7,771 bases of DNA from positions 1 to 7,771 of the forward strand of contig JAGWPH010000014.1 of NCBI GenBank assembly GCA_028870615.1, in the 5' to 3' direction. Within the stretch, counting starts at the first letter, position 1, and every line of letters begins with the position of its first letter. The stretch comes from Betaproteobacteria bacterium (lineage in GTDB: Bacteria; Pseudomonadota; Gammaproteobacteria; Burkholderiales; Ferrovaceae). The notes below the pieces were generated by a model. That model saw only the letters and a list, made by a program, of their open reading frames with translations. It had not been told where the DNA came from and searched no databases. Positions 1 through 5,610 of the stretch are shown here, in pieces. A program made the position numbers and the translations under genes.

Positions 1-876
1 GCGGAACTGGAACGCCTGTCTCATGTGGCTTCCGAATCGGGACGCATCGCGCCAATATCGTTGCGAGTCAACCCAGACGTCGACCCAGGCACTCATCCCT
101 ACATTGCCACTGGGCTCAGGGACAGCAAGTTCGGCATAGCCTACAAAGACGCCTTGGCGCTATACCAAAAAGCGGCCTCCCTGCCTGGCATCCGGATTAT
201 CGGTATTGACTGTCATATCGGCTCTCAAATCACAGAAATTTCTCCCTTCATCGCAGCCCTTGAGAAGATTTTAGCGCTGGTGGAGCAACTGTCAGCAGTC
301 GGTATTCCCCTGCAACACCTGGATCTGGGAGGTGGCGTGGGCATTCGCTATCGCGACGAAACCCCCATCATTTTGAGCGACTACGCCCGCGAGGTCAGCG
401 TACGGTTCCGGAGGTTTGGCGGGGCTCGTCTGCTCCTGGAGCCGGGTCGCCGCATCATTGGCAATAGCGGGTTGCTGCTCACCCGCGTGGAGTATCTTAA
501 GACCTCGACTGAACACCGTTTTGCCATCGTAGATGCTGCCATGAATGACCTGATTCGACCTTCGCTCTACGAGGCGTGGCACGAGATCCTTCCTGTCACG
601 GACCGCTCTGGCCCCAGGGTTGTGATGGATGTCGTCGGGCCTGTATGCGAAACGGGGGATATCCTGGGCTCGGCTCGAGAGCTCGCGGTCGCTGCAGGAG
701 ACCTGCTGGCCATTCTGTCCACTGGCGCTTACGGCGCTTCCATGGGCTCGAATTACAACGCCCGTCCCCGCCCTCCGGAAATTCTGGTGGACGGGGACCA
801 TGCGCACTTGATCCGGCGTCGCGAATCCGTTGAAGATCTCTATCGCAATGAATGGCCCGTGGATGACAACCTTTAA
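1..876 (+). CDS. lysA: Diaminopimelate decarboxylase, N-terminus outside window
   Basis: PLP-dependent cytoplasmic enzyme that decarboxylates meso-diaminopimelate to L-lysine. The frame is open from base 1, so the start lies upstream; 291 residues are visible against roughly 415 in the family, so about 125 N-terminal residues, including the PLP lysine, are missing. Visible fold-type III signatures in order are HIGSQI (from base 214), the phosphate-binding glycine run in DLGGGVGIRYRDE (from about 322), EPGR (439), the active-site CETGD with its cysteine at 646-648, and the C-terminal GAYGASMGSNYNARPRP block that closes the barrel/sheet core. Together these distinguish LysA from ornithine or arginine decarboxylases of the same fold. 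It stops with TAA at 874-876. No U-tract terminator follows; the next gene is 274 bp away across an AT-rich spacer, so lysA probably ends its transcription unit here. Identification is secure; the upstream operon context cannot be seen. Confidence 0.96.
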   Translation, partial: AELERLSHVASESGRIAPISLRVNPDVDPGTHPYIATGLRDSKFGIAYKDALALYQKAASLPGIRIIGIDCHIGSQITEISPFIAALEKILALVEQLSAVGIPLQHLDLGGGVGIRYRDETPIILSDYAREVSVRFRRFGGARLLLEPGRRIIGNSGLLLTRVEYLKTSTEHRFAIVDAAMNDLIRPSLYEAWHEILPVTDRSGPRVVMDVVGPVCETGDILGSARELAVAAGDLLAILSTGAYGASMGSNYNARPRPPEILVDGDHAHLIRRRESVEDLYRNEWPVDDNL

Positions 877-1150
877 GTGCTTCCTGCTTTTGAAAAATAA
901 GTAATTTAGTAGAATATAGTATCGTATCAATACTATATACTACATGGTCAGTCAAAATATTCTTTGTTATATTTCTCTGAATGCTCCTATTGCCAGCTTT
1001 CTGAAATAGAATCCAGTCACCAAGAGGCATGCACTGATATTCTCAAGTGCCCTTTGTGTGGGTTCATCGGAAGCGATCGATTGGTCCCACTTGGTAGTGC
1101 AATGCACGAACGATCTGGAACAACCGATCAATACTGACAAGGAGTCAACG
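877..1150. other. AT-rich intergenic spacer and leader of the histone-like gene
   Basis: This stretch has no convincing gene. Its first 130 bases are markedly richer in A+T than the flanking coding sequence and contain the perfect inverted repeat listed at 914-938. A weak sigma70-like pair, TGGTCA (945-950) and TATATT (968-973) with a 17-nt gap, could drive the histone-like gene with a leader of about 170 nt. A second TATACT lies at 936-941 without a good -35. AT-rich DNA of this kind is also a usual target of nucleoid proteins. The promoter assignment is a guess by eye. Confidence 0.45.
914..938. repeat. Perfect 9-bp inverted repeat in AT-rich spacer
   Basis: ATATAGTAT (914-922) is the exact reverse complement of ATACTATAT (930-938), with a 7-nt loop CGTATCA. 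There is no U-tract after either arm, and the stem has only one G-C pair, so it is a poor intrinsic terminator. It sits just upstream of the candidate -35/-10 of the histone-like gene and could be an operator or simply a weak hairpin at the lysA 3' end. Confidence 0.5.
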
Positions 1151-1690
1151 ATGGTAGCAGCCAAGAAGAAAACCGCAGCCAAGAAACCTGCGGCAAAGAA
1201 ATCATCCGTGAAGAAGGAAGCCCCTAAGAAGTCCGCAGCCAAGAAAGCCGCCCCCAAAAAGGCAGCCAAGAAAGCCGCCCCCAAAAAGGCAGCCAAGAAA
1301 GCCGCCCCCAAAAAGGCAGCCAAGAAAGCCGCCCCCAAAAAAGCAGCCAAGAAAGCCGCCCCCAAAAAAGCAGCCAAGAAAGCCGCCCCCAAAAAAGCAG
1401 CCGCCAAAAAGCCCGCTGCTAAAAAAGCCGTAGCCAAGAAGCCAGCCGCCAAAAAGGCAGCTGCCAAAAAGCCTGCAGCCAAGAAGAAGGCCACGGCCAA
1501 GAAGAAGCCTGCCGCTAAAAAAGCTGCGGGCAAAAAGCCGGCTGCCAAACACGCAGTGAGGAAGGTTGCCGCCAAAAAACCGGCCGCCAAACCTGCGACG
1601 ATGGCCAAGCCCGCTGCACCGAAGCCAGTAGTTGCTCCGGCGCCGTCTTCTCCAATCATCTCGACACCGCTGATCAAACCCATGTTCTGA
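1151..1690 (+). CDS. Histone H1-like Lys/Ala-rich nucleoid protein
   Basis: Predicted 179-residue, extremely basic, low-complexity protein made of AAKKP, KKAAPKKAA and AAKKA units, like eukaryotic histone H1 C-terminal tails and bacterial H1-like/AlgP-type proteins. These families bind DNA non-specifically and influence compaction or expression; that role here is inferred from composition. It contains one Glu, no Asp, and no Cys, Trp, Tyr, Asn or Gln. The core (about residues 31-84) is encoded by six tandem 27-bp units; residues about 85-145 are looser AAKKP repeats. The last 35 residues change to a lysine-poor, Pro-rich tail ending SSPIISTPLIKPMF. I chose ATG 1151 because AAGGAG (1139-1144) lies 6 nt before it; the frame is open back to a GTG at 1058, but those 31 residues are non-basic and lack a ribosome site. 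No enzymatic domain is visible. A hairpin follows the stop. Repeat number is likely to vary among strains. Confidence 0.88.
   Translation: MVAAKKKTAAKKPAAKKSSVKKEAPKKSAAKKAAPKKAAKKAAPKKAAKKAAPKKAAKKAAPKKAAKKAAPKKAAKKAAPKKAAAKKPAAKKAVAKKPAAKKAAAKKPAAKKKATAKKKPAAKKAAGKKPAAKHAVRKVAAKKPAAKPATMAKPAAPKPVVAPAPSSPIISTPLIKPMF
1241..1402 (+). repeat. Six tandem 27-bp repeats encoding KKAAPKKAA
   Basis: Six head-to-tail 27-bp units start at 1241, 1268, 1295, 1322, 1349 and 1376. All are identical except one synonymous site: the seventh codon is AAG in units 1-3 and AAA in units 4-6. A degenerate related unit (KKEAPKKSAA) precedes the array, and AAKKP repeats with varied codons follow it. Because the period is a multiple of three, copy-number change keeps the frame and alters only protein length. 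The near-identity at synonymous positions implies recent expansion or homogenisation of this part of the gene. Confidence 0.97.
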
Positions 1691-1703
1691 GTGCGATCAA
1701 GCC

Positions 1704-1749
1704 CCCACCGGACACTGTTGCTCGCAAGAGCACTGCGCCCGGTGGGTTT
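1704..1749 (+). terminator. Hairpin after histone-like gene, probable terminator
   Basis: CCCACCGG (1704-1711) pairs perfectly with CCGGTGGG (1739-1746) and is followed by only TTT. Inside the 27-nt loop sits a second helix, TGCTC/GAGCA (1719-1723 with 1728-1732), capped by the GNRA tetraloop GCAA. It lies 13 nt after the histone-like stop and 33 nt from the mtgA stop on the other strand, the expected place for a terminator between convergent genes. The short T-tract makes it less canonical than the hairpin after glnA; in the minus direction there is no T-run. Confidence 0.6.
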
Positions 1750-1779
1750 GCTGTGTGCTGAGCAAGCAGTGTGTGGTGT

Positions 1780-2487
1780 TTAGCGTGGAATCGTGACGAG
1801 CATCATGCGTAGCTCGATGGTGTCGCTCTTTTCCAGCAGTCTTTCAGTTTCCCCGTGGCGGTCAAAATATCGGGGACTGGGTATCATTGACGCCAGACGC
1901 GCCGATTGTGCCGCTGTGAGGGCTGTTACGGGCTCCTGATAGTAGTGCTGGGTGGCTACTGCGCAACCGAACAGGCCATCCCCCCATTCTATGACGTTCA
2001 AATAAACCTCCAGAATGCGCCGTTTGCTCCAGGTCGCTTCGAGCATGACGGTAATGACGGCCTCCTGAGCCTTGCGCCACAGACTACGTTGCCCGGACAA
2101 AAACAGGTTTTTGGCCAATTGCTGTGTAATGGTGGAGCCCCCAGCAACGGGCTTCCCGCGGTGAATATCCTTTTCCAGCGCTTTACGCATCCCGTCCCAG
2201 TCAAAACCGTGGTGCATCACAAACCCCGAATCTTCCGCCGCAACCACGGCACGTTTCAAACTATCAGGAATTCGGTCATAAGCGACCCAGGGATGCGGCA
2301 GAATGTCGCCCCGCCCTGCCTCACGGCGTGACTCGACACGCGCCCTCATGAAAGCAGTCCATTCGGGGTTGTGATCTCTCCACCAAAGAACCTCGGCAAA
2401 AATCCAACATTCCCACAGAAACACGAGCAGCATTCCCCAGGCCAGCAGCCGCACCCCCCAGAACAACGGACCACGCGAGCGACTCAC
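1780..2487 (-). CDS. mtgA: Monofunctional biosynthetic peptidoglycan transglycosylase
   Basis: GT51-family enzyme that polymerises lipid II into glycan strands at the periplasmic face of the inner membrane. The 235-residue protein has an N-terminal membrane anchor (about residues 8-30) followed by all main GT51 motifs: AAEDSGFVMHHGFDWDG (83-99), GGSTITQQLAKNLFL (116-130), RKAQEA (138-143) and KRRILEVYLNVIEWG (155-169). The two catalytic glutamates are E85 and E142, 57 residues apart, the same spacing as in E. coli PBP1b (E233/E290). There is no transpeptidase domain, so it is MtgA rather than a class A PBP; the length is normal for MtgA. The start is a GTG (2487-2485) overlapping the aroE TGA by 4 nt, and no well-spaced ribosome site precedes it, so translation is probably coupled to aroE. 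It is last in the rhodanese-aroE-mtgA cluster and ends with TAA at 1782-1780, convergent with the histone-like gene. Confidence 0.95.
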   Translation of the reverse strand: MSRSRGPLFWGVRLLAWGMLLVFLWECWIFAEVLWWRDHNPEWTAFMRARVESRREAGRGDILPHPWVAYDRIPDSLKRAVVAAEDSGFVMHHGFDWDGMRKALEKDIHRGKPVAGGSTITQQLAKNLFLSGQRSLWRKAQEAVITVMLEATWSKRRILEVYLNVIEWGDGLFGCAVATQHYYQEPVTALTAAQSARLASMIPSPRYFDRHGETERLLEKSDTIELRMMLVTIPR

Positions 2488-3332
2488 TCCAGTAGCTCGA
2501 CTCGAAGTTGTTGCAGCACGGGTGCCGTATGGGGAAAGACGTTACGCCATAGGTAAAACGATTCCGCCGCTTGTTCCACCAGCATGCCAAGGCCGTCTGA
2601 CAGAAGCAGCGCCCCGTGGGTACGGGCCAGCGCCAGGAAGGGGGTCAATCCTTTACCATAGACCATATCGTAGGCCAAAGTCTCAGGACCAAACACCTCG
2701 GCTGGCACCCCGGGCGTGGATCCGCCAGACAGACTGCTGGAAGTGGCGTTGATGACCACGTCAAAATGCTCTGCTGAAATCGACTCCAATCCGCAAGCCT
2801 GGCAGTGGGCAAGCAAATCCTCCGAAACAACGCCGGAAGCCCTTAGTTCTGAGAGCACTGTCAGCGCGCGACCGGCGGTTCGATTGGCGATGATCAATCG
2901 AATCGGGCCTTCGGCCAACAATAGTTGAATAACCCCGCGTGCCGCTCCACCCGCACCGAGCAATAGAATGCTCCGATGGGCCAGGGTGAAGTGCTGGTTC
3001 TGGACAATATCCCTGACCAGACCCACCCCATCCGTGTTGTCCGCAAAGATTTCGCCCTTGTAAAAGGTTAGGGTATTAGCGGCACCTGCAGCACGGGCGC
3101 GAGCCGATTGAACATCAGCCAGGGCAAACGCGCGCTCCTTGAAGGGTAGCGTGACATTGAGTCCCTTGCCTCCCTCTGCCATGAATTGGGTGACAGCAAC
3201 CTCAAATTGGTCCAGTTCCGGGCCAATACGTTCATAGCACATGTCCTGCCGCGTGGCTTCAGCAAATAGGGTATGAATTTGGGGGGAACGGCTATGAGCA
3301 ACAGGATGTCCAATGACGGCGTACCGATCCAT
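2484..3332 (-). CDS. aroE: Shikimate dehydrogenase (NADP+)
   Basis: Cytoplasmic enzyme reducing 3-dehydroshikimate to shikimate, a middle step of aromatic amino-acid synthesis. The 282-residue protein has the substrate-binding SRSP segment (S14, S16) near the N-terminus, NVTLPFKE with catalytic K65, GAANTL (83-88), NTDG with catalytic D101, the Rossmann GAGGAARG (126-133), NRT (150-152) for the NADP phosphate, INATSS (194-199), and the C-terminal GLGMLVEQAAESFYLW (247-262). This set, with NRT rather than an acidic residue after strand beta2, indicates true AroE rather than the NAD-using quinate enzyme YdiB. ATG at 3332-3330 is 9 nt after the rhodanese stop; the gap TTACGCGCG has no clear Shine-Dalgarno, suggesting coupled translation. 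Its stop overlaps the mtgA start by 4 nt. Confidence 0.97.
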   Translation of the reverse strand: MDRYAVIGHPVAHSRSPQIHTLFAEATRQDMCYERIGPELDQFEVAVTQFMAEGGKGLNVTLPFKERAFALADVQSARARAAGAANTLTFYKGEIFADNTDGVGLVRDIVQNQHFTLAHRSILLLGAGGAARGVIQLLLAEGPIRLIIANRTAGRALTVLSELRASGVVSEDLLAHCQACGLESISAEHFDVVINATSSSLSGGSTPGVPAEVFGPETLAYDMVYGKGLTPFLALARTHGALLLSDGLGMLVEQAAESFYLWRNVFPHTAPVLQQLRVELLE

Positions 3333-3341
3333 CGCGCGTAA

Positions 3342-3794
3342 TCAGTTCTGCTTCCAGGGTAGTCCGGCAGCACGCCACCCTCCCAGAAGGTTGCGATGGC
3401 CCTGAGCGTCACGGTCACCTTCAAATCCCTGCAGAACGTTGTAGCATCCCGCAAAACCAGCCGCAGTCGCCGCGCTTGCCGCCGAGTGGGAGCGCGCGCC
3501 AGAACGGCATATGAACAATAACAGGCCATCATCCGGTACGGATTGACGAAGTTCGTCGATGAACCGTGTGTTGAGATGACAGGCGGGATAATCCTGCCAT
3601 TCGATATGAATGGCGCCTGGTACAAAACCTACCCAATCGATTTCGGCGCGGGTCCGCACATCCACAAGGACCGCAACTGCAGAACCATTCAGGACCTCAA
3701 AGGCTTCGGTCGGTAAAAGCGCGCCATCGTAAGGTAAATTGGCGTCACTTCCCCGGTTTTGCGCGATTTTGAGGATTTCTGGAATTTTGGCCAT
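3342..3794 (-). CDS. Single-domain rhodanese-like protein
   Basis: A 150-residue cytoplasmic protein with one rhodanese domain and no signal peptide. It carries VDVRTRAEIDWVGFVPGAIHI (split here as DVRTRAE at 45-51 and GFVPGAIHI at 56-64), the catalytic loop CRSGARS with the persulfide-forming cysteine at C96, and the C-terminal GFEGDRDAQGHRNLLGGWR (123-141) then GLPW. Rhodaneses transfer sulfane sulfur, typically from thiosulfate or a protein persulfide, to cyanide or other acceptors; the true donor and acceptor here cannot be told from sequence. ATG at 3794-3792 has a weak TAGG about 8 nt upstream. It is first in the cluster with aroE and mtgA, an arrangement with no obvious functional logic, and is divergent from glnA. 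A sigma70-like promoter is listed at 3820-3847. Confidence 0.9.
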   Translation of the reverse strand: MAKIPEILKIAQNRGSDANLPYDGALLPTEAFEVLNGSAVAVLVDVRTRAEIDWVGFVPGAIHIEWQDYPACHLNTRFIDELRQSVPDDGLLLFICRSGARSHSAASAATAAGFAGCYNVLQGFEGDRDAQGHRNLLGGWRAAGLPWKQN

Positions 3795-3819
3795 CGGAGC
3801 CTATCGTTAAAAAAATCCC

Positions 3820-3847
3820 ATTGTACGCTGCGAAGTCTCCAGGGCAA
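3820..3847 (-). promoter_or_regulatory. Sigma70-like promoter for rhodanese-aroE-mtgA
   Basis: Reading the minus strand, TTGCCC (3847-3842) and TACAAT (3825-3820) are separated by 16 nt. They match the -35 and -10 consensus at 4 and 5 of 6 positions. Transcription would begin near 3813 and leave a leader of about 20 nt before the rhodanese ATG. Position and direction fit, but the assignment is by eye. Confidence 0.45.
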
Positions 3848-3871
3848 GTGTTGAAGGACGTCCGCACCGAA

Positions 3872-3888
3872 TGCGCCAATTTGGTGCA
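3872..3888 (+). promoter_or_regulatory. NtrC-binding palindrome 1 upstream of glnA
   Basis: TGCGCCAATTTGGTGCA matches the 17-bp NtrC (GlnG) site pattern TGCRC-N7-GTGCA, with one asymmetric base (G where A would complete the dyad). Its centre at 3880 is about 115 bp before the -12 dinucleotide of the glnA sigma54 promoter, a typical enhancer distance. The gene for the presumed binding protein, glnG, lies in the same window. Confidence 0.78.
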
Positions 3889-3901
3889 ATCACTCCAGTG
3901 A

Positions 3902-3918
3902 GGCACAGGATTTGTGCC
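3902..3918 (+). promoter_or_regulatory. NtrC-binding palindrome 2 upstream of glnA
   Basis: GGCACAGGATTTGTGCC is a perfect dyad of 6-bp arms with the same GCAC-N7-GTGC core as site 1, differing only in the outermost base pair. Its centre (3910) is 30 bp, close to three helical turns, from the centre of site 1, so two NtrC dimers would bind the same face of the DNA. The enterobacterial glnA enhancer has a similar pair of sites about 32 bp apart. Confidence 0.7.
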
Positions 3919-3950
3919 GAATACGGAAGCGCGTCATCTGCCCGACCTTG

Positions 3951-3969
3951 TGGCACAATGGCACATTGT
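3951..3969. repeat. TGGCACA direct repeat with embedded dyad
   Basis: TGGCACA occurs at 3951-3957 and again at 3959-3965 (8-bp period). The second copy overlaps a perfect dyad, ACAATG (3955-3960) - GCA - CATTGT (3964-3969). Both TGGCAC copies resemble a sigma54 -24 element, but neither has GC at the matching -12 position. The element lies between the NtrC sites and the real sigma54 promoter; its role is unknown. Confidence 0.5.
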
Positions 3970-3981
3970 AGTGAAGTGAAC

Positions 3982-3996
3982 TGGCATGCAATCTGC
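3982..3996 (+). promoter_or_regulatory. Sigma54 (RpoN) promoter of glnA
   Basis: TGGCATGCAATCTGC fits the consensus TGGCACG-N4-TTGC with two mismatches, keeping the essential GG (3983-3984) and GC (3995-3996) at the required 10-nt separation. Transcription would start near 4007-4009, giving a leader of about 95 nt before glnA. With two NtrC-type palindromes upstream and glnL-glnG downstream, nitrogen-limited activation of glnA is the clear expectation. Confidence 0.78.
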
Positions 3997-4005
3997 TTAC
4001 ATCAC

Positions 4006-4017
4006 GGGTTGCAACCC
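4006..4017. repeat. 12-bp perfect palindrome at predicted glnA start point
   Basis: GGGTTGCAACCC is a perfect uninterrupted palindrome. It falls on the transcription start predicted from the sigma54 element. That position would suit a repressor operator; as RNA the full arms could not close without a loop. The rest of the leader to 4101 shows no riboswitch I recognise, only a short dyad around ACGAAGACTTCGT (4063-4075). Confidence 0.45.
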
Positions 4018-4101
4018 AATGATTGACCGCGACCGGGACGACCCGCAAGCGTACCTAAACTCGACGAAGACTTCGTGAGAAAAACAACAGGAGATTGAGA
4101 A

Positions 4102-5511
4102 ATGGCTGCAGTTGATGTCATGCAAATGATCAAAGACAACGAGGTCAAGTTTGTGGACCTGCGTTTTACCGATACCCGGGGCAAGGAACAGCATGTCTCC
4201 GTGCCCGTCAGTGCATTTGGTCCGGAAAAGTTTACCGAAGGCCACGCCTTTGACGGCTCGTCGATTGCGGGCTGGAAAGGTATCCAGGCCTCAGACATGT
4301 TGTTGATGCCGGACCCCAGTACCGCCAACCTCGATCCCTTCATGGATGAAACCACACTACTGTTGACCTGCGATGTCATTGAACCTTCCGATGGCAAGGG
4401 CTATGACCGCGACCCGCGCTCCCTGGCCCGTCGCGCCGAGGCCTACCTCAAATCCAGCGGCATCGGCGATGCCGCCTATTTTGGACCGGAACCCGAATTT
4501 TTTGTTTTTGACTCCGTCACCTGGAATGTAGACATGTCCGGCTGCGGCGTGAAAATCAACTCGGAAGAAGCCCCCTGGTCATCCAGTCGCGAATTTGAAG
4601 GCGGCAACATGGCACACCGCCCCGTAGTCAAAGGGGGGTATTTCCCGGTCCCTCCGGTAGACTCATTGCAAGACATTCGTTCGGCCATGTGCATGGCCCT
4701 GGAAGACATGGGTGTACCCGTTGAGGTGCACCATCATGAAGTCGCAGCTCCTGGCCAGTGTGAAATCGGCACCAAATTTGCGCCGCTGGTACAACGTGCT
4801 GACTGGATCCAGATCCTCAAATACGTGGTACACAATGTCGCCCATTCCTACGGCAAAACGGCCACATTTATGCCCAAGCCCGTAGTTGGCGATAACGGTT
4901 CCGGGATGCATGTACACCAGTCCGTCTGGAAAGACGGAAAAAACCTGTTTGCAGGAAATGGTTATGCAGGCCTGTCCGATTTCGCGTTGTACTATATCGG
5001 CGGAATCATCAAACACGCCAAGGCCTTGAATGCGATCACCAATCCCAGCACCAACTCCTATAAACGTCTGGTCCCGGGTTTTGAGGCACCGGTTAAGCTG
5101 GCTTACTCAGCCCGCAACCGTTCGGCGGCCATCCGCGTCCCGTTTGTGCAAAGCGATAAGGCCCGCCGAATCGAGGTGCGCTTCCCAGATCCGATGGCCA
5201 ATCCCTACCTGGCCTTCTCTGCCATGATGATGGCCGGTGTGGATGGCGTCCAGAACAAGATTCACCCTGGCGAAGCTTCCGACAAGGATTTGTATCATTT
5301 GTCCCCGGAAGAAGATGCCAAGATCCCGGCCCCAGCCGCCTCGCTGGATGAGGCCCTGGCGTCTCTGGACAAGGATCGCGAGTTCCTGACCCGCGGTGGC
5401 GTCTTTTCGAATGACATGATTGATGCGTACATCGCCCTGAAGATGGAAGAAGTCACTGTCTTCAGGATGACCACCCACCCGGTGGAATTCCAGATGTACT
5501 ACAGCTTGTAA
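4102..5511 (+). CDS. glnA: Glutamine synthetase type I, adenylylatable
   Basis: Cytoplasmic dodecameric enzyme that makes glutamine from glutamate, ammonia and ATP, the main entry of ammonia into metabolism. At 469 residues it is the same length as E. coli GlnA and its active-site positions coincide: D51 in FDGSS, E130 and E132 in FGPEPEFF, H270 in [26 protein letters not shown] (314-330) with E328, and E358/R360 in [10 protein letters not shown]398 in [11 protein letters not shown] is the tyrosine modified by the adenylyltransferase GlnE, so this is the GSI-beta form with covalent inactivation. AGGAGA (4089-4094) lies 7 nt before the ATG. Two NtrC palindromes and a sigma54 promoter precede it; two hairpins, the second an intrinsic terminator, follow it, and glnL-glnG lie downstream in the classic glnALG order. 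Nothing is truncated or atypical. Confidence 0.99.
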   Translation: MAAVDVMQMIKDNEVKFVDLRFTDTRGKEQHVSVPVSAFGPEKFTEGHAFDGSSIAGWKGIQASDMLLMPDPSTANLDPFMDETTLLLTCDVIEPSDGKGYDRDPRSLARRAEAYLKSSGIGDAAYFGPEPEFFVFDSVTWNVDMSGCGVKINSEEAPWSSSREFEGGNMAHRPVVKGGYFPVPPVDSLQDIRSAMCMALEDMGVPVEVHHHEVAAPGQCEIGTKFAPLVQRADWIQILKYVVHNVAHSYGKTATFMPKPVVGDNGSGMHVHQSVWKDGKNLFAGNGYAGLSDFALYYIGGIIKHAKALNAITNPSTNSYKRLVPGFEAPVKLAYSARNRSAAIRVPFVQSDKARRIEVRFPDPMANPYLAFSAMMMAGVDGVQNKIHPGEASDKDLYHLSPEEDAKIPAPAASLDEALASLDKDREFLTRGGVFSNDMIDAYIALKMEEVTVFRMTTHPVEFQMYYSL

Positions 5512-5521
5512 TTCGTTAGCA

Positions 5522-5546
5522 CCAGAAGCAAAGCGCCAGCTTCTGG
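5522..5546 (+). repeat. First of two hairpins after glnA
   Basis: CCAGAAGC (5522-5529) and GCTTCTGG (5539-5546) form a perfect 8-bp stem with a 9-nt loop, starting 11 nt after the glnA stop. No U-tract follows. It may protect the glnA mRNA 3' end or help the terminator that begins 12 nt later. Confidence 0.65.
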
Positions 5547-5557
5547 ATAAACAAGAC

Positions 5558-5596
5558 AAAGCCCGCTCTCCAACCCACGGATTGCGGGCTTTTTTG
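5558..5596 (+). terminator. Intrinsic terminator between glnA and glnL
   Basis: AAAGCCCGC (5558-5566) pairs perfectly with GCGGGCTTT (5584-5592) around a 17-nt loop, and the 3' arm runs into six T residues (5590-5595). This is a canonical Rho-independent terminator. It separates glnA from glnL, so glnL-glnG expression must come from read-through or from a promoter at or within this spacer, as in the enterobacterial glnALG locus. Confidence 0.9.
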
Positions 5597-5610
5597 TCAA
5601 TCTTTCCGGG

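Noticed and set aside
25..876. lysA as a complete short gene starting at GTG 25
   Set aside because: The frame stays open to base 1 and the product would lack the PLP-lysine region, so the gene is cut by the window edge.
292..930. Long minus-strand frame opposite lysA
   Set aside because: It lies mostly opposite a secure lysA reading frame, has no recognisable domain, and is a codon-bias shadow.
1058..1150. N-terminal extension of the histone-like protein from GTG 1058
   Set aside because: The 31 extra residues are non-basic, and no Shine-Dalgarno precedes the GTG, while ATG 1151 has AAGGAG at 6 nt.
1241..1402. CRISPR array
   Set aside because: The repeats are directly adjacent with no spacers and encode in-frame protein repeats.
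967..1683. 238-residue minus-strand open frame opposite the histone-like gene, with hydrophobic GFLAAAFLA repeats
   Set aside because: It is the mirror of the Lys/Ala repeat: Lys codons read backwards as Phe/Leu and Ala/Pro codons as small residues. There is no ribosome site or known family, and the + frame has a good AAGGAG and a known composition.
3951..3973. The two TGGCACA copies as sigma54 promoters
   Set aside because: At the position of the -12 GC they have CA and TG. The element at 3982-3996 has both dinucleotides at the right distance.
4009..4101. Riboswitch or glutamine-type regulatory RNA in the glnA leader
   Set aside because: No recognisable conserved motif; only short dyads are present, and one of them would have an impossibly small loop.
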